From positions 1 to 23,693 of the IMG/VR virus record IMGVR_UViG_3300001979_000005: a stretch of 23,693 nucleotides of DNA; one strand, written 5' to 3'. This DNA comes from a virus. Positions 7,496-14,585 of this stretch are shown piece after piece. Below the pieces are notes generated by a model, which was not told where the DNA came from, did not search any database, and saw only the letters and a list, made by a program, of their open reading frames with translations. The position numbers were made by a program, and so were the translations under genes. Position 1 is the stretch's first letter. Each line of letters begins with the position of its first letter.

Positions 7496-9603
7496 GAGTA
7501 CGACCCCCAACGCTTACGCTGACGTGGTTTTGCAGATGGTTGCGCTGGCTTTTGCTCTTGCTTGCCGAACGGACTAAGGTCAGCCAGGTCAAACAAATCG
7601 TTGGCCTGTTCCGGTTCGCCATGCAGTTCACGCAGCAGGTCGGCCCACCGGTCGAGCGTAAGCTTGCGCTTGTTTTGAAGATACCAGCCGAGGGCATAGG
7701 AATAGACGGTCGCGTCAAACCAGTCGTTCATGCGACCGTTGATCTTCTTCCATTTCCGTCCAGCTTTCGGGTTTACGAGCCGCTTCGACTTTCGCTTGAG
7801 GCTGGTACGGGCTTCCTCTTCCTCGTCCACCAAGCACTCGGCGGTAAGCTCTTTGGCAAAATCCTCGTCGCAGAGATCGCCCGCGAAATGGATCGTGCCG
7901 CGCGGCCACTGCCCGGTCTCGCTGGCACCTTGAACGAGATTGGCAAGCGCCGCCGTAACGGCAGTCTTCACATCGTAGAGACCAACGGGATAGAGTAAGA
8001 CCTTGGCAATGACCTTCTTGCGATGGTCTTTTACATCCTTCTTTACGGGCGTCCCTAACCAAGGCAAGCCGACCGGCTCGCGCCCATCGAGTGGAATGAC
8101 ATTCGGACGGCCAACGCAGAAGCGATAGACTCTGTCTGTGGACCACCCGGAATCGATGCCCGAAAGGTCGATTGATTTTTCGCGTCCGCCCGGCGTCGGA
8201 TAGCTTCGGTTCAAGGCGTCGGACAACTGTATCCACGGCTCATCGCTCTGATCTGGCGAGCCTTCGAAAATTTCCCGATCGATCAGGCAATATTGCTCGC
8301 GTGGGCCGATGGCATAGACAACCCACTTGATGCCGTATCCTTGAACGTCGGCAGCAGAAACAAGCAACGCTGCCCATTCGGGCACCATGCCGGTCGGCAC
8401 CATTTCGTCTCTTGCCGCCTTGACGATCTTTTCCCATTCGACCGTTGTGCTGCCGGGATCGTACGGCTCAGCCAAGTCCTGCTGATAGAAGGCTTTGAGC
8501 TTTGTTGTGTCGCCCTGCGCATCAATCCAGCGCTGCCAGATATCCGCCCATTTTTCCCGGACCGCGTAACCGGCCCACAAATGATAGCTCGGTTGCCAGT
8601 CGCGGCAGCGCCCCTCACAGGGCGGGCAAATCCACTCGCCAATTTCGTCTGCCGCAATCTCAAGCGGAACCGGCTTGTCGCCCTCGTGGACGCGGCGGGC
8701 AATCCAGTGCGCCCGCTCTTCCATCTCCCGCTTGTGACCGTCGAGGATTACACCATCGCAACGCGTGCATCGAACGTGAACCGGTAGCCCGCGTTCCTTG
8801 TCCGCACCGCGCATCATGTCGAAGGTGAGCGCCTGATAGGTGTCGCAATGTGGGCAAGGCATGTAACGGAAACGCTGGTCGCCGCCTTCGAAATCTTCCG
8901 AGATCGCACATTCGCCGGCTATGCCCGGCGTGGACCCCTGCCACTCTTTCGCGAGATCGCCGTACATCTTCTGGCGCGCGCGCGCCTGATCGCGAGGACT
9001 ACCGCGACCGTCCACGTCTTTCGGGTAGCCGGTCACCTCGTCCATGGCGAGATATTTGATGGACACCATCTGCAAACCCTTGGAAGAGCCTGCATTGACA
9101 ATTTGGCAAAAGCCGCCGGCATACCTTTTGAACGACGTTGTGCTGCCCTGCTCATCACGGCTGTTGACGGGCAAAACCTTGTGGGCGATGCGCTTCGAGG
9201 CTTCGATAGTCGGCTGTAGTTTGATGCGATTGAACTTCGTCGCCTCTTCGAGGGTCGGAAGCACGATCATCATCGATCCCGGCGCTTGATCCACGATGAA
9301 GCAAAACCAGTTTTCGATGGCAGTCGATTTTCCGAGCTGTGCCGCCCATCGGCAGGTGACGCGCCGAGCTGGATGATCGGGATGCAAGCAATCCTGCGGC
9401 TCGCGGAGATAGGGTACGCGGTCGGTGCGAAAATCGCCGGGCCAAGGCGAACCCGATTCCGGCGAAACCTTGCGGTGACGATCCGCAAACTCGCTGATCG
9501 TCAAGTCTTCCGCTGGACGGCTGGCTGCGGCCAAGCCCCCGAAAAGGACCGCCGCACCGTTCGCCAATTCCGGAAACCGCGCGCGAACATCGTGAAAGGT
9601 CAC
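7492..9603 (-). CDS. Terminase large subunit, lambda gpA family
   Basis: This 703-residue protein is the packaging motor and DNA-cutting enzyme. The ATPase has a Walker A-like RWAAQLGKST at residues 85-94 and a Walker B with acidic pair at 188-189 (IKYLAMDEV). A zinc finger characteristic of the GpA group is formed by C250, C253, C279 and C282 (CPHC ... CTRC). The nuclease half has the acidic strands LLVSAADVQGYG and LSGIDSGWSTDRVY. It starts at a GTG whose last base pair overlaps the small terminase stop (GTGA), so translation is coupled. GpA-type enzymes usually cut at cos sites, which makes the non-coding stretch 10227-10396 interesting. Confidence 0.93.
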   Translation of the reverse strand: MTFHDVRARFPELANGAAVLFGGLAAASRPAEDLTISEFADRHRKVSPESGSPWPGDFRTDRVPYLREPQDCLHPDHPARRVTCRWAAQLGKSTAIENWFCFIVDQAPGSMMIVLPTLEEATKFNRIKLQPTIEASKRIAHKVLPVNSRDEQGSTTSFKRYAGGFCQIVNAGSSKGLQMVSIKYLAMDEVTGYPKDVDGRGSPRDQARARQKMYGDLAKEWQGSTPGIAGECAISEDFEGGDQRFRYMPCPHCDTYQALTFDMMRGADKERGLPVHVRCTRCDGVILDGHKREMEERAHWIARRVHEGDKPVPLEIAADEIGEWICPPCEGRCRDWQPSYHLWAGYAVREKWADIWQRWIDAQGDTTKLKAFYQQDLAEPYDPGSTTVEWEKIVKAARDEMVPTGMVPEWAALLVSAADVQGYGIKWVVYAIGPREQYCLIDREIFEGSPDQSDEPWIQLSDALNRSYPTPGGREKSIDLSGIDSGWSTDRVYRFCVGRPNVIPLDGREPVGLPWLGTPVKKDVKDHRKKVIAKVLLYPVGLYDVKTAVTAALANLVQGASETGQWPRGTIHFAGDLCDEDFAKELTAECLVDEEEEARTSLKRKSKRLVNPKAGRKWKKINGRMNDWFDATVYSYALGWYLQNKRKLTLDRWADLLRELHGEPEQANDLFDLADLSPFGKQEQKPAQPSAKPRQRKRWGSYS

Positions 9604-10226
9604 TGCAAAGCCTGCCCTATTTCATGATATTGATTGTCGCCGCCGGCATCGGACTGTCGCCGCATACCGTCGAGCCTCTTCAGGATTTCGCGGTTGAAGA
9701 TGCTCAAACCCTCCCTCGCAAAGCCTTTGAGCGCGAGGCGGGCCATGCGCTCGTCCCATCCGTATTTCAGGGACAAGGCAGCAGCTTCCGTTTCAATCGC
9801 GCGTTCGAAAGCGCTCTGCATGAGGGCGATTGCATCGCGCCCGCCCTGATCGACTTCGGCGACAATGGTCAATTCGCCACGCCGCTCCGCAAGGTCCATT
9901 TCCTTTAGTTCGGCTTCGGCTTGCGCCTTACGCGCGGCACCGTCAGACTGTGTGCCCTTGAAGCGAGAAGGCATCATGTGCGGAGCCGACGCCGCCCCGG
10001 CTCCCATGCCGGGCAACGAAACAACTTGCGTCTTGAGGCGCACATTCTCACTACGATGCGCAATGAGAGCGACGAAATCGACGAGGTTCGATTTACCGTC
10101 CGCCTTGAGGGGCAGAGCTTCGGAATGCTGCTTGAGATACCGCGAGAGCGATGATCGGTCGATCTTGTCGCCGGCCTGCGTAAGCCGGGCGGCAGCTTCC
10201 GTGATCGATATCCATTCCTCGTTCAT
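9600..10226 (-). CDS. Terminase small subunit-like DNA-packaging protein
   Basis: The preferred ATG at 10226 gives 208 residues; a GTG at 10235 is possible but less well placed relative to GGGTGG. The N-terminus has a winged-helix type segment (ISITEAAARLTQAGDKIDRSSLSRYLKQH), as lambda Nu1 does for recognising cos. A flexible, alanine- and glycine-rich middle leads to long helices (AARKAQAEAELKEMDLAERRGEL; FERAIETEAAALSLKYG) that would mediate assembly and contact the large subunit. It is directly upstream of, and coupled to, the large subunit gene. Sequence identity with Nu1 is not obvious, so the call rests on architecture and position. Confidence 0.72.
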   Translation of the reverse strand: MNEEWISITEAAARLTQAGDKIDRSSLSRYLKQHSEALPLKADGKSNLVDFVALIAHRSENVRLKTQVVSLPGMGAGAASAPHMMPSRFKGTQSDGAARKAQAEAELKEMDLAERRGELTIVAEVDQGGRDAIALMQSAFERAIETEAAALSLKYGWDERMARLALKGFAREGLSIFNREILKRLDGMRRQSDAGGDNQYHEIGQALQ

Positions 10227-10396
10227 GTGTGCCACCCATGCATCAACACGTGTATTGCACGTGTATCCGTGTACCGCTTTTGAAAGTGCTACTGGCGAAA
10301 TCGCGCAGTCCCCCAGGCCCGTCCATGGAAGATGTCTGCAAACCGGTCCCTGAATGGGGGGGGGCTCGGCCGGGAGGGGTCGAGGGGGTGGCCCGG
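10227..10396 (-). other. Candidate cos/terminase-recognition region
   Basis: This 170-base non-coding stretch lies directly upstream of the small terminase gene, where lambda-type cos sites sit. It holds three spaced copies of ACGTGTA-like DNA at 10248-10274 and a run of nine G at 10356-10364 within a very G-rich segment. No cut site can be identified by eye. Confidence 0.4.
10248..10274. repeat. Three short direct repeats (ACGTGTAT-like)
   Basis: ACGTGTAT occurs at 10248-10255 and 10259-10266, and CCGTGTAC at 10267-10274. The first two are 11 bp apart, one helical turn, as expected for sites bound on one face of DNA. They begin 22 bp upstream of the small terminase start. Confidence 0.5.
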
Positions 10397-10966
10397 TCAG
10401 GGGACCAGCTTGTTCAAGGCGGCTTCGACCCGTTCCTTGAGCAATGGAGCCGCGAGCCGATGGAAGGCGGCAGAGGTAGCGCCTGTGGTCATCTCTTTCG
10501 GGATAAACACGCCAGAGCGGGCGAACGTGATCTTCGTTCCCGACCGGTTCAAGCGGTAGTAGACATGCCCGTTGAACCTTGGAACGTCTTTGCGGTCGGG
10601 GAATAGGCCACCCCGCATGAACGATCCGGGATAGAGCGTTGGCTTACCGAAGGGCCTCGCCACCACGCCAGCCGGCGTTTCCTTCGGTCGCAGAAATTTC
10701 AACCGAATGTTCCCGCCTTGGGTCATCATGTCATAATAGAGCTTACCGGGACGCGCCGCCGATGGACTGCCAATCGCCCTAACGATGGTGGCACGCGGCA
10801 GGCCGGTTTGTTTGGTCAGCTCGCGAATGACAACGGTCTTGGCGCGATTGCCGACCTGATTGACGATGCGCGGCAGAACCTTCGGGAAGCGCTCTTTCAG
10901 CGCACCGATACGCTTGCCGTACTCCGACAGGTTGCGGTCAACCCATTGCATGGATAGCGCGGTCAT
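10397..10966 (-). CDS. Prophage minor tail protein Z-like
   Basis: This 189-residue protein matches the minor tail protein Z family (lambda gpZ is 192 residues). Recognisable parts are the helical N-terminus (LSEYGKRIGALKERFPKVLPRIVNQVGNRAKTVVIRELTKQTGLPRATIVRAI), where RALNRTA-type helices lead into a VR.L...TGLP segment, then an arginine-rich beta region (NIRLKFLRPKETPAGVVARPFGKP), and a GSFMRGG motif before a C-terminal helix. The ATG at 10966 has AGGG upstream. It is the first gene of the late operon, ahead of the terminase, which is odd because in lambda Z lies downstream of the head genes. In this family it helps finish the tail end that meets the head. Confidence 0.75.
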   Translation of the reverse strand: MTALSMQWVDRNLSEYGKRIGALKERFPKVLPRIVNQVGNRAKTVVIRELTKQTGLPRATIVRAIGSPSAARPGKLYYDMMTQGGNIRLKFLRPKETPAGVVARPFGKPTLYPGSFMRGGLFPDRKDVPRFNGHVYYRLNRSGTKITFARSGVFIPKEMTTGATSAAFHRLAAPLLKERVEAALNKLVP

Positions 10967-10994
10967 CGGCAGGCCCTACCTATGGGAAACAGAA

Positions 10995-11018
10995 AAGGCG
11001 ATCACTCTGGACCGCCTT
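10995..11018 (-). terminator. Terminator-like hairpin before the first late gene
   Basis: On the minus strand AAGGCGGTC and GATCGCCTT pair over 9 bp (one G-U) across a 6-nt loop and run into TTCTGTTT. On the plus strand no T-run follows, so the direction is leftward. Confidence 0.6.
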
Positions 11019-11054
11019 CGACATGATGATGATTTTTGCAATGCAGTAGCACCG

Positions 11055-11091
11055 TGCTTGAATCGATGCCTCCAACGAGGCCATTCAAGCA
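11055..11091. repeat. Interrupted inverted repeat in the late leader
   Basis: TGCTTGAAT (11055-11063) pairs with ATTCAAGCA (11083-11091), and inside it GCCTC (11068-11072) pairs with GAGGC (11077-11081) over a CAAC loop. The small internal bulge is CGAT opposite C. Confidence 0.65.
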
Positions 11092-11200
11092 GGGTCTGAC
11101 TGGTTTACCCACGCGGAGGCTCTTGCCTCACTTCCGGCCCGTTCTTGTCGGGCGGGTCAAACGCTAACCGAGATCATCAGATCAACCTGACCCTTTCTAG

Positions 11201-11896
11201 TCACAGCTTTTCGAGCAATGCAAGAGGGGTACGCTTGAGATTGTGCCATTGTCCATGAACGCAAGCTGTGATGTCAGCATGCAGCATAGCCGGGCTGTCG
11301 TTGCGATGCAGGCGGGTCGCGTGGAGCTTCTCAATCACTCCCTCAATCCCCTTGAAAGGACCAAAGCCGAAGAGCACACGGTCGCCCCGGCTGAACTCCA
11401 AATTAGCCGCAGCGCGTAATTCCAAATCCGTCAACGCGATGAATCGGCTCACATCTTCCTGTGATACACGCCACGGCTTTTCGCAGCCGCCAACGATATC
11501 GACCACGCCCCTTACTTGGCGCAAGCCAACGAACGCAGCGGGCGACGGAACGATTTTGATCAACAGATACCCGGCGAGCAAAGGCGTCTTCTCGCCCTCA
11601 GAAACTCGTCCGCGTTTGTAGGTCCGAGGTCCCGGCACCATCGGAAATGCCGTGACAATTTTTTCGTCATCCAAAAGTTTTTTCACAACCAGCTCACGAT
11701 TATCAGGGGTTTGGATCGCAAACCATGCCGCCTTGCTGGCGAACGACGGGTGCGATTCGGATGCCATGGAGAGCATGGTCGCCTTGATTCGCTTCCGCGC
11801 CACGACACGATCAAGCACAGCGTCGAACTGCGATGCATCGTAGAGGGTGGAATCAACCGTCTTGCAAGCGGCGTAGGTTTTCACGTTATGCATCAT
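11201..11896 (-). CDS. Phage NusG/RfaH-like transcription elongation factor
   Basis: This 231-residue protein has the two NusG domains in order. The NGN domain covers about residues 57-153 (AWFAIQTPDNRELVVKKLLD, AFPMVPGPRTYKRGR, LLAGYLLIKI, GVVDIVGG); NGN binds RNA polymerase across the active cleft. The KOW domain covers 168-191 (FSRGDRVLFGFGPFKGIEGVIEKL). A 55-residue N-terminal extension is not part of the usual protein. The ATG at 11896 has GAGGG eight bases upstream and overlaps the replication gene by 11 bases. It is the last gene of its operon and directly precedes the structured leader and late genes, so a late antitermination role like that of RfaH or, by analogy, lambda Q is likely. 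It is not the housekeeping NusG, which sits with ribosomal protein genes. Confidence 0.85.
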   Translation of the reverse strand: MMHNVKTYAACKTVDSTLYDASQFDAVLDRVVARKRIKATMLSMASESHPSFASKAAWFAIQTPDNRELVVKKLLDDEKIVTAFPMVPGPRTYKRGRVSEGEKTPLLAGYLLIKIVPSPAAFVGLRQVRGVVDIVGGCEKPWRVSQEDVSRFIALTDLELRAAANLEFSRGDRVLFGFGPFKGIEGVIEKLHATRLHRNDSPAMLHADITACVHGQWHNLKRTPLALLEKL

Positions 11897-13109
11897 TGGA
11901 AATTCCCTCGTTAACTAGCCGTTCAAATGCAGACCACGCCTCACTAACCGCCGCGTCCAAGTCGGTGATTTCGGATGAGAAGGGCGGGAAAAAGAAGCGT
12001 TCAACGTTTCCGTCTGGCGTCGGCACCCATGGCAAACCGGTTCTGGCGAAGAACCGCTCCCATGCCGCGCACAACTCGCCAGTGCGGCCAACGCTGTCGA
12101 AACCTTCGGAGACGCGGAAGACGTTCGGAGCCACCGTCACGCCCTTACGGTCCTGTACGCGCTCATCCATGGTGTTGACCTTCGGCCAGCCATGCTTGAT
12201 GCGACGGTCCCGCAGGATGGCATCAGCCCGTTCGCCACCTTCGGCCACGAGGGACCGAAGCAACGGCGGCAATGCCGGCATGGTGGCCGAGGCGGGTTTT
12301 AGCAACTCGGCACAACGTCCGGCGTGCCATGCCCTCGAATACGGCTTGTGGACGATTGGCAGAGCAACGTCCGACTTCGGGTCCTCAAGCTTTTCCCAAT
12401 CTCGCCCGGTCAGGTAAGCGCCGGCCCACGGAACCGAGATTTTCGCTTTCTCGGCGCGCTCGATGTAGGTCGGGGATTTGGCGATGCATTCGGCGCGCTG
12501 CTCTTGCGAGAGCTTCTGCCACGCCTTCCGGCCAGCGTATTCGCTGTCCTTGTCCCGCGTCGGCCATTTGGCATACCAGCGACGGAAAGCGCGCTCGACG
12601 GCTTCCGGCTTTTCTTCCGAGCCTTCGTCGCGCGCATCTCTCTCTTGCTGATAATCAGTATTTGCTAGAGATGAGTTATTACTATGTGCCGATTTTGCCG
12701 GCGACGGTAAAACCGGCGACGGTTTTGCCGGCGACGGCATTTCAGTCTGCGGTAGAAATGCAACACTCTCGCTGTCCCCGCGCGGCGCGTCGGCGACCGG
12801 AGGGGAACGCGGCTCATCAAAGATAACCAGATTGGATACGCCGAACTTGCCGTCTTCGCGCGATTGCTCGCGCTCCGCATAGCCGCAATCGACCAATTCG
12901 GCGATCATCTTCCGCGCCTTGTCGCGTCCGCAACCGCCCTTCTTGATGATGTCGCCAACAACGACGGTCCAGTTGTCCGGCTTCGATAGCAGGTAGCCGA
13001 GCAGCCAACGGGCTTCCATGGAAAGACGGTCATCCTCGAATACGTGATTGGGAACTGCGGTATAGCGGGCATTTCGCGCGCCGCGCCGAATAGTCGCCTC
13101 GCTGGTCAC
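11886..13109 (-). CDS. Phage replication initiator-like protein (lambda O-type architecture)
   Basis: The GTG at 13109 overlaps the previous stop as GTGA and gives 407 residues; the frame is open further upstream but that part overlaps the preceding gene. Residues about 14-100 form a winged-helix domain (RYTAVPNHVFEDDRLSMEAR, WLLGYLLSKPDNWTV, IIKKGGCGRDKARKMIAELVDCGYAER), typical of phage and plasmid initiator proteins. Residues 125-140 are a proline-rich repeat (PSPAK, PSPVL, PSPAK), and a low-complexity linker follows to about 165. The C-terminal part has AFRRWYAKWPTRDKDSEYAGRKAWQKLSQEQR, a motif common in such phage initiators. The order DNA-binding domain, repeat-bearing linker, C-terminal interaction domain is that of lambda O. 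Host helicase loading is the inferred role. Confidence 0.72.
   Translation of the reverse strand: MTSEATIRRGARNARYTAVPNHVFEDDRLSMEARWLLGYLLSKPDNWTVVVGDIIKKGGCGRDKARKMIAELVDCGYAEREQSREDGKFGVSNLVIFDEPRSPPVADAPRGDSESVAFLPQTEMPSPAKPSPVLPSPAKSAHSNNSSLANTDYQQERDARDEGSEEKPEAVERAFRRWYAKWPTRDKDSEYAGRKAWQKLSQEQRAECIAKSPTYIERAEKAKISVPWAGAYLTGRDWEKLEDPKSDVALPIVHKPYSRAWHAGRCAELLKPASATMPALPPLLRSLVAEGGERADAILRDRRIKHGWPKVNTMDERVQDRKGVTVAPNVFRVSEGFDSVGRTGELCAAWERFFARTGLPWVPTPDGNVERFFFPPFSSEITDLDAAVSEAWSAFERLVNEGISNDA
12642..12737 (-). other. Candidate replication origin inside the replication gene
   Basis: CCGGCGACGG occurs three times, starting at 12698, 12713 and 12728, a constant 15-bp period, and is followed on the minus strand by an AT-rich stretch (12642-12692). 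Iterons next to AT-rich DNA in the linker of the initiator gene is the layout of lambda ori in gene O. The repeats also encode a PSPAK/PSPVL protein repeat, which is the alternative explanation. Confidence 0.5.
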
Positions 13110-13399
13110 TGTGCACCGCCTTTCCGCACGATTTCGCGCAAAAGCGAGCGAATGGCCTGAACGCTGAGAACGACCGTCTGCGGCAATCCGCCGTCCGCCA
13201 AACGTGTGGCATGCAGGGCCGAATATTCCACCGCGAACGCCTGCAAGCCGAACGTGAAGTGGGCTTCCATCAGAATGCGGCGAATAGCGCTGCAATCGCG
13301 GCAAATGACGCCCGCCGGGACTCGCAAAAGCCAGTCCGCACGCTGCGCGTCAGTCTCGCAATCCGCTAGCTCTTCAACGATAGGGAGAAGCGCGCTCAT
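13106..13399 (-). CDS. Small phage protein of unknown function
   Basis: This 97-residue protein is not one I recognise. It is mostly helical, with a CRDC pair (residues about 33-36) in VPAGVICRDCSAIRRILMEAHF and a leucine/alanine-rich second half ending in LREIVRKGGAQ. No signal peptide or membrane segment is seen. The ATG at 13399 overlaps the upstream stop as ATGA, and its own stop overlaps the GTG of the replication gene, so it is embedded in the coupled operon and almost certainly expressed. A helper role for replication would be a guess from position. Confidence 0.65.
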   Translation of the reverse strand: MSALLPIVEELADCETDAQRADWLLRVPAGVICRDCSAIRRILMEAHFTFGLQAFAVEYSALHATRLADGGLPQTVVLSVQAIRSLLREIVRKGGAQ

Positions 13400-14040
13400 C
13401 GCCCCACCTCGCGCTCAACCCTGCGCGCTACGGCGCGATAGGCGTCCATCTGCTTGCACAGATCGGTATGGGCGAGCCTTTGCGCTTCTGCGGCCTTTTC
13501 GGCGGCGGAGCAGAGTTCGGCGTAGCCCTTGAACGCAGCCTCGATTTGCGCCATGCCGGCAAGCATTTCATCGAACAGCGGATTGGACGCCGCCGGCCCG
13601 AAGAACTGTTCGCGAACTTGTGCGACCCAATCGCGTGGCACGCCCAAATCCTTGGCAACGGCGGCATCAGTCCAGGGCGCTTTGTATGCATCCTTGGCAT
13701 AGACCGCATCCAACTTGTCGTTAATGATCCGGCGATCCTCGCGCGTCATTTCACGCGGCTTTTCGGCTATGGACGAAGCGGGAAGGTTAGCCATGACTGT
13801 CGATCCTTTACGTTTGGCCGGGCTGGCGTGGTGCGGGCAAAAATCCTTGCGCGGGCCGTTGCCGACCACCCATCCCTTGTTCTGGAAATGCTGAATTGCC
13901 GCGACGGGCGGCTTTCGGTTTGCCCCTGTCTGAAAGGGGAAGTAGGCGACCGCGTTGCAGCAGGCGCACACGATCTTCATGGCCTTGGTGGACTTGTCGC
14001 CGTAGGAAATGGACTCTTCTGGAAAATCGCGCTCGCTCAT
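13396..14040 (-). CDS. Zinc-ribbon and helix-turn-helix phage protein
   Basis: I use the ATG at 14040, which overlaps the previous stop as ATGA, giving 214 residues; the frame opens one further possible start upstream at 14061. The N-terminal part has CACC (residues about 26-29) and a later CPHH (about 67-70), a likely zinc site. The middle contains an HTH-like run, WTDAAVAKDLGVPRDWVAQVREQF, and the C-terminal 60 residues form a charged helix (AAEKAAEAQRLAHTDLCKQMDAYRAVARRVEREV) that could be a coiled coil. DNA binding is likely, but the role is not known. It belongs to the coupled operon between the methyltransferase and replication genes. Confidence 0.68.
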   Translation of the reverse strand: MSERDFPEESISYGDKSTKAMKIVCACCNAVAYFPFQTGANRKPPVAAIQHFQNKGWVVGNGPRKDFCPHHASPAKRKGSTVMANLPASSIAEKPREMTREDRRIINDKLDAVYAKDAYKAPWTDAAVAKDLGVPRDWVAQVREQFFGPAASNPLFDEMLAGMAQIEAAFKGYAELCSAAEKAAEAQRLAHTDLCKQMDAYRAVARRVEREVGR

Positions 14041-14585
14041 TGGCCCCTGCCCTGTTTCCACACCTCGAAATCCGCGCGCAGGTCTAGAAAGGCCATCTGT
14101 GCACGCGCTTCGGTGTTGATCTGTCTTTTGCTGGAAATGCCGAGGAGCTTTTTCAGCACGGTATCGGCATGGTCTTTGTTGTGGATTGCCCGGCTGCTGT
14201 CCCGACGTTCAAGAAAGCGATGGAACGGCTTTTCGGCGCAGAGCATTGCCGCATTCGCCGCGAAATCGCCGTCGCGCGACTGGCGCGGTACTTCCCTTTG
14301 AGGCTGGCTTTGCCGCAACGCGACGACTGCACGGCGACGAAGCTCTAAAAACAGCACCACGTTTTCAAGTGCGCCGCTGATAAGCTCGATATCCTCGGGA
14401 AGGGCATCGGCGTGCATCGTGCAAAGCACAGCTTGCTCACCTGTCGCGCGCCGTACAACGATGCGTGTCATCCCGCCATCGGTGTCGATGGACCATCGGT
14501 CGCCTTGGCAAAGGTCCGCGATACCGGCCAATCTGGAAACGCGCGCCTTCTCGCGTTCGCGTGCGGCTTGGGCTGGCGTCGTCAT
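14037..14585 (-). CDS. Phage protein of unknown function
   Basis: The ATG at 14585 overlaps the methyltransferase stop as ATGA and gives 182 residues; the longer frame to 14639 lies inside the methyltransferase gene and is not needed. The N-terminus is basic and helical (AAREREKARVSRLAGIADLC). A small beta unit follows (DRWSIDTDGGMTRIVVRRATGEQAVLCTM), then a leucine-rich helix (ISGALENVVLFLELRRRAVVALR) and a basic C-terminus. I do not recognise the family. The beta unit followed by long helices suggests a compact adaptor rather than an enzyme. Expression is supported by tight coupling on both sides. Confidence 0.65.
   Translation of the reverse strand: MTTPAQAAREREKARVSRLAGIADLCQGDRWSIDTDGGMTRIVVRRATGEQAVLCTMHADALPEDIELISGALENVVLFLELRRRAVVALRQSQPQREVPRQSRDGDFAANAAMLCAEKPFHRFLERRDSSRAIHNKDHADTVLKKLLGISSKRQINTEARAQMAFLDLRADFEVWKQGRGQ

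Larger units (their letters stand above)
10967..11200 (-). promoter_or_regulatory. Structured leader ahead of the late operon
   Basis: This 234-base gap between the NusG-like gene and the first late gene has no ORF I would call. On the minus-strand RNA it contains GCCCG/CGGGC and GAGGC/GCCTC hairpins (11115-11160 region), the long hairpin at 11055-11091, and the terminator-like hairpin at 10995-11018. The density of structure suggests a recruitment or control region for late transcription; I infer this from position and the preceding gene. Confidence 0.5.

Noticed and set aside
11009-11018. GGCGGT on the minus strand resembling the start of the E. coli ops element
   Set aside because: Only the first six bases agree with GGCGGTAGCGTG; a match this short is expected by chance in GC-rich DNA.
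13468-14301. Long open frame of 277 codons on the plus strand
   Set aside because: It lies entirely antisense to three coupled genes with good junctions, has no ribosome site and shows composition typical of the reverse of high-GC coding DNA.
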